DNA of 64,000 bases from Ciona savignyi. Lineage: Eukaryota > Chordata > Ascidiacea > Phlebobranchia > Cionidae. Within the stretch, counting starts at the first letter, position 1, and the number at the start of each line of letters is the position of its first letter. The stretch is from the NCBI GenBank assembly GCA_000149265.1, contig CH002032.1:951937-1015936 (forward strand). Reading direction: 5' to 3'. Below, piece after piece: positions 25,201-40,200 of the stretch. A program made the translations under genes and the position numbers. Below the pieces are notes generated by a model. It saw only the letters and a program-made list of their open reading frames with translations, made no database searches and was not told the DNA's origin.

Positions 25201-28200
25201 TCAAACTGTAAACTAAAAAACTGCTATGAACTCTACTGCTGGAAATGACGTTGTAATTTTAATGCGCATGCCTGTAGTATTCAACCAAGTTTTCTAAAAA
25301 AATAGGTATCTCATTAAACTCACTGAACGATTTGATGGAAATAAAAACGAATTGAGCTAATTTTTTAAACAAGCTGCGGAGAAACTGGCTCAATAACTCG
25401 TTATTGTTTTTGACAATACTAAATTCATTGTTGTCGAATAAGAATAACTTTACCAATACAGACACATATTCATAAATTATTTAAAATACTTCGAGATACA
25501 CTTCCATTCTTTTAGCTGCTCAATTCCACACATCCCAGTTTTTGTGCGCTTAATCCTACCCATGTGTGGATAATATATGTAAATATATATGTGTGTATGC
25601 AGACATTGCGGCACGATTTAGCATCGATCAAGTCTTAGGGTATGACTTAATTTAGCATTAAAAATAAACGCAACAGGAGTGTTTGCGACGTAGAATCAAA
25701 AATCTGATTTTCAGCATGGTTATTTTTAGCTTGACATTTAAAGTTTGTGGGCGGAACTTAACCTTTTACCAAGAAGCACTCGCAGTAGTGGGTATCGGAG
25801 TTAACTGCTTAGTTGTGGAGATTATAATATCTCAGTATATACAGGCTAATGTGCGCGCAGTGTTCAAGTGTATAAAAAATATTAAAAAACGTGTGGTGTT
25901 AACAAATATAGAACAAACAAGTTTATATTGAGTCTACAAAGTTTCTGGCAATTTTCTTAAAAAAAACGATTTGTGTTTAGTATAATTAGGTCTACGTTTA
26001 TTGGTGCAATTTTTTTTAGGAAAAATTTGTGTTCAGTAAAGTTATGTTAATATTTTTCAGTGCGATTTTCAGCATAGAAGGATTCGTGTTCAGTTAAAAT
26101 TAGGTCTATAAAATTTTAGATGAAATTTTCCTTATGGAATATTCGTGTTCAGTAAAATTAGGTGTATATTTTTGGGTGCAATTTTCTTTATAGAAGTTTT
26201 AAGTTTAGTGAAATAAGGTCTTTAAAATTTATTGCTACAATTTGAATATATTTGTTTTACGTTGTAGCGAGCATCAGTGTTCCAGACCCCAAAAGAGGTC
26301 ATGGTCCCTGACTCAGCAGGCCAACGAACTACCACGCCCCAAGACGGCACTTCAATGTACCATGTGAGCAGTAGATATTCAACTGCGAGTCTTGCTAAGT
26401 TGAAACGTAGACAGATTTTAAGGACGAACAAAGAGAAACCCCCTCAAGATAATCCTGGCACATGTAAGAATATGGGTTGTGAGTTACCTGTTGTTGTTTG
26501 TCTTTTCTTTCTAGTTTTTAGTACATAATATGTCAGGATATCGGCGTTTATCCATGGACACTTAAGAGACATTGTTACACGGTCAATAATCATGGGGGGT
26601 ATTTGTCTTACCACGTGAAAAGGAAAACACACGAGGCATTATCTCACTGGCAATGGTCAATTTAACTCGCGATTACGCAAGGGGTAATTTTTTTACCCGG
26701 GATATCGTCAGATTACTTCGCACCCATCCGTCGGGTTACCGGACCTAATTTTGGTAGAATGTATTAATCAACCGGTTTAAGGCAATTTCCGTAAGTGCCT
26801 TTATACGCACATCCCACAAGTCAGCGACTGGTTTCGATCCCCTACTCGCTCCATCCACGTATTATCTTTTGTTTTATGCAGCTGTAGTTTGGATTCAGAA
26901 AAACAAAACAAAAAAAAACAATTTTATACTTTAAAACCTCAAGGTACCAATTGTCTGTTTTGTAACAGCGCGTCACAACAATGCAACGGACATTGACCGA
27001 CATTCGAATACGAGCAGTAGCGGACGGAGCGCAGTTAGTCTGCCTGGCGCTGATATAGAGGGTATAGAGAGCGACACCAGCGATGAATCTTCGATATCAA
27101 GCTGCGATGGGGAAGGGCTCCGGTAATGAAGTTTATTTTGTTTTGTATACTTTTTTAAAACGTTAAATTTTTCTGTTCTGTTTTATAACGAAAGATAATC
27201 GTTTTCATTACCAAAGGATGTTTATTATTCATTGAGTGCAATCGATCAAACGACTGTATTCTAAGTATTCTGTAGATTAGCAGTCCCCGACTATTATATT
27301 ATTTTGCCCTTTCCCAATCCATGGAAATAACTCGACTCGCAAATGTGGAAGCCGTATCTACTAATTAACTCGGAGTTCTATTTTTAGCAGCCACGATGAA
27401 GCAACGCAAGCAGCCATCGATGTTGTTTTTCCGGCTTACACGTTTTCAACTCACGGCCTTTCTCGTCCCGCAAGTCCCGCCGCGGAGTCAGCAGAACGGT
27501 CAGTCCACGCCCGATGCCATTTACTTCAAATTAAAAAGTCTTATCTGGCATCTGACTTGCCCTGAACTAATGCAAAATTTGTATATCCATGTTAACCACA
27601 GACCTTATGTCGCCTATAATGCATATTTATTTTAATAATTTATTTAATGTGTGATTTCCCGACACCTTACTTCGGATGGTACTATCGATTTTTACCGAGG
27701 ACAGCATTTACTCAGAAAAATTTGATAATATTTTTAAAAAATTACAGGATTTTTAGATTATATTTGTTTTGTACTAACATAAGTATTCCGGGTATGATTT
27801 GTACTTTGGAACACGCATCGAATATATTCTGTTCAACGTATTAATTTACAACGTATTAAATTTTATTTAACTTTTTTTATACAAAACAATTTTCGTACTT
27901 GTTACAGGTACCTCTCCTTTATTTCGAAATCTATCGATGGATCCATGGTATCACCTATGCCAAATACTTGGAAAAATAACTCATTGTCACTCTTGAAAAC
28001 GAAGCTCAAACTTTCATGGCCGCAAATTCTAGAAAACCTTCACAACGTATGTATAATAGTATCAATGAGGATTTACCATTCGCATGTATAGTTTTACCTA
28101 GGTCGTAAGTCGAAAGACGCGTTCTGACCACTACATTTACACTATTAAACCGTTCTTTTGAATTAATCAAAGGTATTCTGTTCGTAACCTATCCCGTTAA

Positions 28201-31200
28201 AATATTTTTATTTTTACTGACTACGTTTTGAACCTGTGGTGCGTTCGTTATGAAGACACTTGTGATATAGAAATTGGTATATGCATTGGTCGCGTTAACC
28301 ATTCGGTGGAAAAATAGCTTCCATAATAATTTAATGATCGTGATCTCCAGCGACACCATTGTGCGTACTGTAGGATAGCTGAGGGTTTATGTGACACAAG
28401 TATATTCAAACAATATTTAAATGTCGGTTCTGTTGGTCGATGTATACTATTCCATGAGAAAGAAAATAAGAACCAATAAAAAAACACTTTGATACACTTA
28501 GAACGATAAAATGTACGAATTCTAAAAAGAATATGCGTCTTGACATATCTTGCGTTAACGATGTTGTTTTTTTAATAGAATTTAAACACACAACATTTTA
28601 ATAATTTCGGTACCTCCACAACTATGAGCCGCAGACTACTTAATGTAGAATCATCTCCGTTTTTTTTAAATGGCACAATGGTATCAATAATTGGTTTCAT
28701 GATAATTTCATTTTTTCTAGGAAGTTTCAAATCTGTATACCGAGAGTATCAAGAAAGCAGTGCTTGACTACATATTACTGGATTCTAACGAACAAGAAAG
28801 ACTTGGTTTAAAGATACAACCAAAGGTTTGTTCGTATGAATCGGGGTGAAAATTAAAAATGACCTGCATCGTATTTAAAATAGTACAGTGTACACCACAA
28901 TGTCATATGTGGTTTTCATCGACAGGTAACTGGTGCAGCTCTAAAAGCCATTGCGGCAGCTGTGCCAGTAAATCAGGGTTTTTGTACGACTTTTCCTCCC
29001 AAGGGAATCAATCGGGTCATACTATAATACAGTAATACATGAAATGCAGTCGAAAATAAAAACAATATTGAAATAGTTACCTTGCTGTAATCCGATATAG
29101 GAGATAAGTAGACAACTAACTGATCGTTTATCGTCGTACATGTATACTGCATCCTTTTATTCCATAAAAGTAAACAAAATCTTCTCTGACCGGACACAGT
29201 TTTACACACAGAATCAACGGATTGCTATGTTTGATTTTTTTTATAAAGTATATTTTGTGCTGAGTTTTAAATCCTATTTTTTATTTTGGCTGAGTTTGCA
29301 TCCATAATGGTCTAGTTAATAGGGCAATTTTTTGTAGAATTTGGTATAAAAATCGGTCACGTTAACCTTTTGGACACTTTTTCTAGCCATCTCAGTCTGC
29401 GGGAAGATGGCGCTACCCGTGGTACGAAACACTGAAGCACGCACGAAGTCTCATCCGATCTAACCTTTTCATAAACCATCCAGTGAATGCCCAAATTCTA
29501 CTCAAATGGGAAATTAAGTAAGAAAGTTTATTTCGCCTCAATCTTTATTTTGGGTCGTTTTAATATAGCATAAAATCTATCTCGCCGGTAAAAGACTTGT
29601 GCTGGTTAAGGTGACCATTAGGAATTCGAACTTACTTAACTTTATAATATATCAGACTGGAAGTATAAATTACTAGATCGATCACATTTTATTCCCGCCT
29701 TCAAGTATAGTCGTACTCTATGCCCAAAAAGCAGAGATTGCCACAACCAGCTGCATCAATGGGGGTTGTAGACACATTAGTTACCTTTGTTGCCTAAATA
29801 CAACCAATTGCAGTTACATAATACCTAGGTCAATAAGAAATAAATGAGGTCATTTACGAATCCTCCGACTATATGGCATATCCAACTAAGTTGCCAAAAT
29901 TAACGGTGACTAAGGCTATAGTTTTTAATATAATATGACATCCTAGAATTCGTCAATTAGGCGTTTTCTTTTACTCTACCTTTAAATAAAAGCAGTAAAT
30001 GCGTAATATATTAGTTATATGTGCACATGTAAATCGATTGGTTGTTTTTTAGCTACGCTAGCTTTCGGCTGGTAGACATACAGAGAATGTACCTTCAAAT
30101 GCCAATGACAATCGAGGAATGGATTGAAGAAGTGAAAAGATCGAGTCAAGAAGCCGCGAACCACCTGCGCTTTATCTGGTTACAAGACTGTGCAGAAATC
30201 GTGCGCGAAAATAAAGACGCCGTCGAATCATCTGTCGCTTGCGGAGATGAGGTAAACTTACAGCTTGCGAAAGGCGTGTAAACTTGAAATGATGATTTAT
30301 TTGCTTAAATACACTTGTGTTTAATGTAGTATAAAATAGGGATAAAATGATCGCCCGTGTTGAATATATAAAAATGCCTTCAATTACTGTGTAAGTTTCT
30401 AAAGTTTGTTGTATTTTATAAATGCCACCGATTACATTCTGACATTTCAAGTTTTTCTGGCATTTTTAGAAGAGTAGAATGGACGGAATGGACCACTTCT
30501 TCGGGTGCCTTGCAACCCTGATGTCGAATATCGTGAGAGATCTTGTGCGGAAATCAATCCACGATTTTATTCTGTTGCTCGAACACTACAGGTCAGCCAG
30601 TGTTTATACGACGTGTGGATATAGTAATTGAGAGTCCTATACGGTCGACATGGTTAACGCGACCTATAGTACTTCATATACCGAATTGTAAGCAAAAACG
30701 GACTTTATGTCGACCCCATTATGGATTCGAAACTTAGCTCGCTTAAACTGTTGCATCTCGCGTCCTGTGTCAAGTGTTAATTATTGCACACGGAAACCTT
30801 TGAGAACTGTAACATTTCAACTAATATCATATAACACTTTCGTAAAATTGAAATTGCACATTTCTTGGAGAAAATGTAAATTTGATTCCCTTGTCAACAG
30901 CACTGCGAACTAAGTACAAAAATGTACTGTTGTTTACCTACATTTTCGTCAAAATCACGATTAAAACTCATTTTGCTTCACTTTCAGAATTTTTTTTAAA
31001 TAGATCAAAGAGTTATTTTCTCTCAAACCTTGATTCTTAAATTAAGATATATTTTTACCAATATTATTTAATCGTTTGTTATTTCATATAGGCACGGCAA
31101 TAAGTACGAAGGAACTTACGAAGAAAGCGGATTTCAACTTCCAACAATGCCTCACCCGATCAAGTTTTTCATGGTGAGTTAAAATATACCGTAACATCGA

Positions 31201-34200
31201 CTTTCCAGAGACCGATTTTGATGCATCAGATGTTAAACGCTTTTAAGGACGAAGCTAAACTATTAGCCTGATCAAAATGTTAAGAATAATAAAAACGTTC
31301 ATATCTCAAAGATGCATATTATTTATTTTCCGCAGCAATCTGACATAGAAAACGCAACCACGACATTTTCGCCTGGATTTGACGGTCTGATATCGCAACT
31401 TCATCTGGTGTTAGATATCATAGTTATGGTAAGTGCTTACTAGATATCACAATAAGCCTTCGTACGACTACCGTTCTAATCAAGTGCATATATTCAGAGT
31501 GTACAGCAATTACCAAAATTGGAGAACTTACTTTTTCAACCGGTTGAAAATCTTCAAGTCGCCCCCCTTTCTTCAGTCCAAATTTCTGATGAAATTGTTG
31601 TGGTTGCAAAACAGCGAATAAGTGCTGTTGTACAGAGTAACAGTCATGGTCCTACCAGGTATGAATTTTCCCACGTCGCGGTATATCGTGCAGAATCTTG
31701 TTAGTTACTTGTAAATCTGACAGATACTGTTCGGTTTACGAACCCGCGTACAATCACCTTTTGAATTCGCACACCGATCGCAAGGTGGCGCATTTTCTGG
31801 AACGAGAGCCCCCTCTACGCAGCTACGTTAAAGAACTGGAGAAACTGCGTTCCATGTCGAGAAGTATTAGCAGTTTGCAAGTACACGTCCCGATGCATTT
31901 ATTCTTGCTCGACTGTAAAGAACTAAATCAAGTAAGGTTCATTTTATTGTAGGATATCCAAATACTTTTCTGGATTATACAAATATCAGTCGTTTGAGAG
32001 ATTTAGAGTCGTTTTGCACTTATGATGGAAAATTATTTAAAAAAACATTTTCTGGGTTCTTTACCATGCCAATCCAAAATTGGATAGGAATTTCATGTTT
32101 ATCCCCGTAAATATGGAGAAGGGGGACGCAAGAGCCGTTATAATACAAGTAATCGTCACATTACGTTGCATCCACCGTCGGGTGACGGCAGTTAATGCAG
32201 TGTATTTTATATGATTGGGACGTTCTTTCATATTTAGAATTACCACTGTGCGTATGTATGCTTTGTCTGCAAGGTACCTTGCCAAAAGACATACCCACCC
32301 TAGCTGGCGACCAGTTTTAAATCTGCAACCAAATGTGGCTTATGAGAGACGCTATAAACCACTAATCTATTCGACTGGTCTTATTATTTGTTAAAAACGA
32401 CCAACTGGTCCCGTATCAACGTACACTGGTTGCACCAACAAAAAATGCTGCTATCTGCTGTTAGGTAATTACTTTGCCAGAAGCGGCAGTCAAGCAATTC
32501 AATTACATCAACATATTACATTTCTTTATACTGACACTGTTTATTATGCTCATTAAATAACAAGTTTTTCTAAAAATGCTTTGCTTACAGTGGTTGCTTA
32601 ATCGAAGCCAGCATTTGCAAACTATGATGATTACTACTGTTGTGGATATCTCACGACGTTTCAATCGATCTATTTGTACTACCTATGACGAAATAGTCAA
32701 GCGTATTACATCACATGTGATAAGGTGGGGGTAGTGTAGAATAATAGAAAACGTGTACTGTATCTAATAGATTTATAATAATAAAAATTTACATTAAAAA
32801 CGTGTAAGTATAACCGGGAAAAAAATCGGAAAGCATGGTAGTCATCGAGTACACCAGGTCTAAATAGGATCGGTAAATTTGTTGACACTTAAGCAAAATT
32901 ATTCTGGCCTTTTCGTAATTTACAGAAACCCAATAATTTAAATGTCAATTGACAAAATACAGTATACTCTGTACAGTCGTGTCACTGAAACCGTTACAAT
33001 GTATGTAAATTATGACGAATGATTGAAACTGTACAATAAATCTTTAAAACAAAAGATGTTGATTCTGAATAAATATATACAATAATTTCCGAGAATATAG
33101 TTTAAAAATGAAACCAGTACTGTCTTCCTTAAACCAATATTATCACTTTGTACGAACACAAAGCATTATGAAGCATTTTAGTCCTGTATATTTAGCCCGT
33201 AACATTTATTTTACATTCATTTTAGTTATAGTTTTTATCTGATGCTGAATATAATTATTATATTGTGTAAATCCATATTGAACCAATCAAACTTTTTTTG
33301 AATCAGTACCCTCGGATTGGTCGAACTTCAAGAATACGTGGACGGTTTGTGCTCCACCGAACTGATAAAACTAAAAGAAAAATTGGACATCGCTGCCAGC
33401 AATCTACTCTTTTTGATGGAATACGCACTTTTATCAAAGGATGACATTCTTTTAAACGAAACCACTTTCTCCTGGCCGGGTAGAATAATACCAATCATCA
33501 GAAACAGGTGTGTGTATAGGATGGAAAGTAGTTATGTTATCGATTCTCTATTTAGCGTGCATAATTGCTTACAAATTGCCTCACAAAGCATTTATGTAGA
33601 ACTGCCGCCATTTTTTTCAGATAAAAAGGTAGGGTTTAAGTTCTTGCCAAAACAAAATGGCACTACGATAATCTAGGTCTTATAATCATAAGACGCATAC
33701 CGTTTATTGTCGTGTAATTATGGAATATAATATGTGTGTCATTTTCAGTGAGCACCGCCTTCAGAAAGAACACGACCTCAAGGTGAGCAAGCTAAACACA
33801 TGGCAAAGAGAATTTGACCAACGGTTGGCTGAAGTTGCTGACAAGGTAAAGAGTTTTCAACGTAAAGAGCGGATGGGTGAAGCACAACGTTATGTGGATG
33901 CCTTGGACGATATCCAAAACAAGATAACTGGATTTATCGAAGAGGTATCTTTCACGCAATAAAACGCGATGTTAACTTCGCGGTTTCGTTTTTCTATGTA
34001 ATAAAATGAGATGATGACTTAAAGATTATGTGGCGTGGCCACAAACTTTCCTGCATACCAGCCCAGTGGTCGCCTATAGTCTGTCTATCACGGGCGTACA
34101 AAATGATGCAATCACTCACTAAAACAGCTCCGTTAACTCGGTTGGCACGTGGTAACTTTTGATTTAAAAGTTTCGGGAGGTGTCAATAGATACACGGATA

Positions 34201-37200
34201 CTTATTTTTCAACAAGATATCAAAGCATTTAAATGATGAATTATTTTGTAATTTGATATACATCAGTGATCCTCAACCAGTGTGCCACGGCACACTATAC
34301 CGTGTCGCAAAACAGTGCTAGATGTGCCGCGGTAAAATACAAATATATTTTAAACACAGTTTTTACCAAGTAAAAAGTTTTTAGTTGTTCCAAATTTAAA
34401 TATTACGGCTATCAAACACTTCGCTAATATAATATTAAATATATATAGCTCGTCTAAAAACCTTCCATTGTACAATGTATTTTGTTTTCTTAATGTGCCT
34501 CTAGGAGGCGTTCAACTAATTATTTTCCCTATCTCTCCAATGCAAACTGACCTCACAAAAACGACTGTCACTCAAAATCCTGACATAGAAAGTCTTAGAT
34601 TTTTTCACAATTTAAAATTGAAGCTTGGATCTGCAACCTAAACTCAAAACCCTACAAAATTTTGTTTAAAAATTTTGAGCCCATACCCCCTCGTACATCG
34701 GCAACTTTTTTTCCAACAAACAGCTAGCAGATGCACAATCAACACCTTTATTTTACAAAGCACTGCTCTACGATTACAAAACTTTACAGCTAAACGAGAA
34801 CACCGGCGCACAGCCTAGCACATGCGGCTTTCAACCAAACAAACATTGGGGAATCACCACCATTGTTACTCAGCAAAACACTCGTTTAAAAACAATGACT
34901 CATGGAGGGTACCACTCGTCACATCCTGCCGTTCATAGAGGTCTTAATTGGTTATACGCCATCTCTATATAGTAAAACAGTTGCGAAGCACTGGTATACA
35001 TATTTCTTGCCACAAAAAACCGTTAATTTTAAAGTATTTGGTGGTATTGGTACATACATACATGCGTATTCTTTAAACGCGATCAAAAAGAGGATTTATA
35101 ACGTATATTTATTTGTAGTATCTAATATACACATTTCTTTCCACAAGAAACAACAAATTAACCGCGAAGAAATATTGCTGGATGTTGGCCGCGTCAGTCC
35201 GTACCCCCAAATTCAAGAGCTTCTCATGAAAAAGGAACCTTTTGTGAAACTTTGGAAGAATGTCGTGGCTTTCAACAAAATGCACGATAAGTGGATGAAC
35301 GGACCATTGCTTGACGTAAATGCGGAGTTCGTCGAAGAAACTGTAAGTTCATACTAAAATCCTACATATATTTTGTAAGTGAGTATCATGCCTATGCCAT
35401 GTAAATGCCTATTGTGCTTACACCATGAAAGTGTTTAAGTCTATACCATGTACGTGCATATCATTCTTATGCCATAAAATTACCTTACGCCCAGTAATAT
35501 GCGTGATGCCAATCCTGCAATGTCATTGAAACAGTACAATTCTTGTTTAAAGGAAAATTGTACCGAAAAACCAGTTTTGAAGGGCACTTAGTGGAAATTG
35601 CATAAATCGTGAATTAATAGGGTATACTAAAATTAGAGAAACTTCTCTAACGAAACTTTACGTAATTTCGAAGTAATCCGACGGTTTCCTGTGTGATAAC
35701 CTATCCTTACGTAATCGCGAGATCATCTGACAATTGCCTATGTGATAACGCTTTCTTACGTAACTGCGAGCCAATTTGACAATTGAACGTGTAATAACAC
35801 TCCCTTACGCAATCGCGACGTAATCTGGTATTTGCATGTGTTTGATAAAAACGTCCCTGCCGTTTTCCCACTCACGAGTAAAAACCTTAACACCCCATTC
35901 TATCCTATGCCATTTAATCTTCAGGCTATTTTTACATTACATACCTTCTTCAGGTACAAGAGCTTTGGAAAACCAGTTACAAGCTCACGAAGCGGTTCCA
36001 ACACCCTGACCTAATGGGGCCATTGAAGGCAGCAGCTACTATTAAGAACAAACTGGAGAAATTTCGTATAAACATGCCACTTATTAACGCCCTCTGTAAC
36101 CCTGGAATCAAGGACAGACATTGGGAACTGATGTCAGAACGGGTAAATTTGACTATTTTATTGATGTGAAGTCGGATAGGATTTTGATCCACTACCTATC
36201 GTCGGGCTGTATTACGCTATACGTATAATGTACCCGACCGTCCGTATTATTGCCATCCTGGTCATTATAAGTCTTGCAATGTGGACGATCAGTTTAATTC
36301 ACTTAATTGAGACAACGCTATTTTAAAGTTCAAACCACTAGTAGAAAAATACATTGCCCGGGGGAGGATAACTAAGATATGAATTTTAGGTGGGGTTCGA
36401 TATGACACCAGGACCTACTACTCCACTTAGTGAAGTTCTTAAGATGAAGCTGGAAAAACATCTCGATGATCTCACTCTTATAAGCAATCAAGCTAGAAAG
36501 GAGTACGCGCTGGAAAAGGTAAATCCCTAATAAAAAACAACATATGTTTAGAATGCTGTATATATATATATATCATTTGCAAGCCAAGCTACTTTATAAG
36601 CGATTTTGGTGTGGTATCGTTTATTACGTAGAATTAAAAAAAACAAAGACAATTTCATTTAGTCACGAATGAGGTGAATAACAAAGATAAAATGACCTCA
36701 AATAGTGTGATTATTACAGGTCGAATAATCCACAAGAAAATCACTGAATTGTGCAACCTTTTAACACCTTTACTCTTTCAGGCGCTGAAAAAAATGAAAC
36801 AGGACTGGGCAACCATGGATTTCGGTCTCGTTCCTTATCGGGATTCAAACTTGAAGATTCTTTCAGCAGTGGACGACATCCAAATGCTTCTGGATGATCA
36901 CGTGGTGAAAACCCACACCATGAAAGGATCGCCGTTCATTGAACCCTTTGTTGAAGAAATCGAAGCCTGGGAGAACACGTTGGTAAGTTCAAAGCTTACA
37001 AATAATAACTTATTACTAAAGTGTTAGGATAGGTTACCTTATTTATTACTTGGTATGGCATGGCGCGGTTTAACATGGGCAATTTTAAGACAACTTCGTG
37101 CATAACGGCGATTTATAGCATACCTGAGCTATTGCAGCATGTTTGATCGGAATGTACACAAACTTGGTTCATTTTGAACTTGTTTGACATCATCAATTTT

Positions 37201-40200
37201 TTACATACAATTTTTGCTTCCATCTTTCTAAGCTTGTATAAAATTTAATTTCTGATACTTGTTAATTAATTCTCAGCAACAAGCTCGATCTATAATAGAA
37301 AGTTGGCTCGCTGTCCAATCGGCTTGGTTGTATTTGGAACCTATCTTTGGTTCTGAAGACATCCGGAATCAAATTCCGGTACAGGGCAAGATGTTCACTC
37401 AAGTACGTATACTGTGGATGCGGCATTTATTACTCGTGTTGGTTTAAATGTTATTCAGCCTTGGTTTTGTATAGGTTGACACCCACTACAAGGATATAAT
37501 GGCTCGCGCAGCGCAGAACACCAAAGCAATGGTTGTGTTATCGGAACGTGGAATGCTTAAGAATCTCTTGAGCTCACAGGCGCTTCTGGAAAATATACAA
37601 AACGGGTTAAATGAATATTTGGAAAAGAAGAGAATATTTTTTCCAAGGTAAGTGTAGTTAGGATGTAATCTTTTTTTGTCCTCGTGAATACAAAAACGCG
37701 GGAAAGTTATCACATGGTTAAACTTCAGATTAGCTTGCCCCACCATCGTGTCATGAGAGCTATTGTAGTATGGTGCATATGTTATTGAGATGTTCCTTAA
37801 GTTTATTAGACAACAAGCTATTCGACCTATAACCTAATATAAAATTTGGTTTGACTGCAGTTTTTTATTAATATTTTAGAAAATTTTAACTATATTATTT
37901 AGTAAAGAAGAAATGATACTTTTATTATTTTCAATCGAGTGTCATTCGGAATATATCATTCTAAAACGGCTTTATATGAAATGTAGGATGTAATCTTTAT
38001 GTTTTTTACACAAATCACCTTGCATTTCCATGCATCATACTCCAACATATCCATTAGGTTTTTCTTTCTTTCGAACGACGAGCTGCTGGAGATATTGTCG
38101 GAAACCAAGGATCCTCTGCGAGTTCAGCCACACTTAAAGAAGTGTTTCGAGGGAATTGCTCGGTTGGTATTCACCGATGATAAACGAATCGTGGCAATGC
38201 AATCCGCAGAGGAGGAGAATGTTGAACTTATTCAAGTTATCACACCGTCCGACGCCGGAGGACTGGTCGAAAAGTGGCTTTTTGAGGTGAAATTTGTTGA
38301 TTCTATTTTCCGGGAAACTAGCCTGTTGTCTAGCGAAGAGCTATTTGATTTCATTTGTCTGACCAAAAAATGTTTTTTCGTTATTTGGCGAAAATAGCCT
38401 TGTTGGTTAAAACGGTCGATAGCTAGTCAGTTGTTACTTTGTGCCACTTTACGGACGTCGCCCGAACCCAGTAAAGTAATATTTTCTATACTATAAACTG
38501 AGAAAATGTCTCAGTCACACGTTGCAATTCCGATAACGCAACTTACGATTACCAGTAAAAAAACGGCCTTTCACGGCAATAAACATGAATATCCTATCCT
38601 ATTTGAATAAAAGTAAATATTTTAAACTGTTTTTTTTTGCAAACACCAAGTGGAATAAAACATACCAATTGAATTTTTTGATTTTGAAAAATATAGGATT
38701 CGCCAAAAATGTTCATGCAATAATCGTCAACTCTTATAGATATAACATATAGCCGCTGTCGGGGTTTTTATCATTTTTAATAAGTATACTGAATGGGTTA
38801 TTGGCCCCATCGAATTTTGAAGCATAATATTCGTTGTTGGAGCTAAGCATTTGTACATATCATTCGTCGTTAGTTGTATCCAACACGAGCTTGGTTCTCA
38901 TTACCATTTCAACTCTGTCCCGGTTATGGCTTCTACATTCCTGTGTGAGTGTTAATATTACCACACATGCGTGTAGCCATGTACGGCACAGGGTACTCTC
39001 TGCAATGCTTTGTGGTTGGTGAACCGAAAAACAAAATGGCCGACGATAACATATGGGGTCTTTTTAGTTAAATTAATCTGTATTTAGGTGGAACAAGATA
39101 TGAAGATAAGTATACGGGAATCAATGTCAAGATCGGTTGACGCATATCCCGAAATGCCGTTCAAGCAATGGTGTCTTCAATGGCCTGGTCAAGTGGTATT
39201 AGCCACAAGCATCATATATTGGACTGCAGAAGTTACCCAGGTATTATAAAATATCAATTAGCCGATATAAGAGTTACAGAACTTGACAGGCAATCCGACT
39301 GTGGACACATATTGTGTTAACTCTTTTAAAATTGATTTCTATACAGAGATCTGTATACAATAAATCCTTAAATATGTTTCAATTATTTAAGAAATATAAT
39401 AAAATTTTGTTAATGAGTTTTGTAGCCAGTTTCTGGGTGTTTGAGCTCTTTATGGCTTTCTTATCCTGTGTGAGTTTATATCTTCTCACAGCATAGTAAG
39501 CCTTTACTTGCTCAGCCCACTTTCGTCGGCAATGCATTACTCTTTGTTGTTTATCTTTCACGTTGAAACTAAACGCCTTCAAGGCTAAGATCATTTGAAT
39601 CTTTACCAGGCAATAAAAGAGAGAGGCGGATTGACGAAATACCTGGCTATCTGCAGCAGTCATATCGATGACATTATACAACTTGTAAGGGGAAAGCTTA
39701 GCAAGATGGACCGTGTCACTCTCGGAGCATTGGTCACAATCGATGTTCACGGTAATTTATAGGGCCCGTGTTTTTTTGTGCGTGTGTTAATCTGAGAGGA
39801 AAAGTTAAGTCTAACTCTTTAATTATATGTTTGTAAAATTTACAAAATTTAACAGTATTTTTTTGAATACCAGTAGTTTTTTTTGTATTTCAATAGAATA
39901 GGACATTCTTTTTTATGTTCGGATGCTGGGAAAAGCAAGGGGCCTTATCACTGTATATCAATAGATTATCTCGTTCCCACCATTGCCATACCACAGCTAT
40001 TGCAATGGGCTGAATATTAATTGAGACCTTGTTTCAGTTACTGTTAAACCAATTAAACCAGTAGGTTTGGAGAAGTTCCGCTAATTTCCTTTCTTAGGAA
40101 TACAATCGACTAGCTATCAATTAATTTCGACCACAACAATCTTTTTCACTTTTTTTCTTTTTTCGTCCCTGGCTAGATTTCCATCCCATGGTGCGATGGG

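Larger units (their letters stand above)
22247..28046 (+). other. Dynein heavy chain N-terminal extension (exons 1-9)
   Basis: About 468 residues before the first recognisable dynein-tail motif (DYILLD in exon 10). The sequence is Ser/Thr/Arg-rich and mostly low in predicted order (for example [21 protein letters not shown]). The ATG at 22247 opens a 33-codon exon ending in phase 0. Exon 5 is placed at 23787 because only that acceptor joins exon 4 (phase 2) to a frame that ends in phase 0 at 24081, as exon 6 requires. Exon 8 has a TAGCAG double acceptor (27388 or 27391), both in frame. The AAA1 P-loop falls at residue 1607, later than I recall for vertebrate DNAH3, 7 and 12, which fits a lineage-specific extension. 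These exons are the least certain of the model. Confidence 0.7.
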
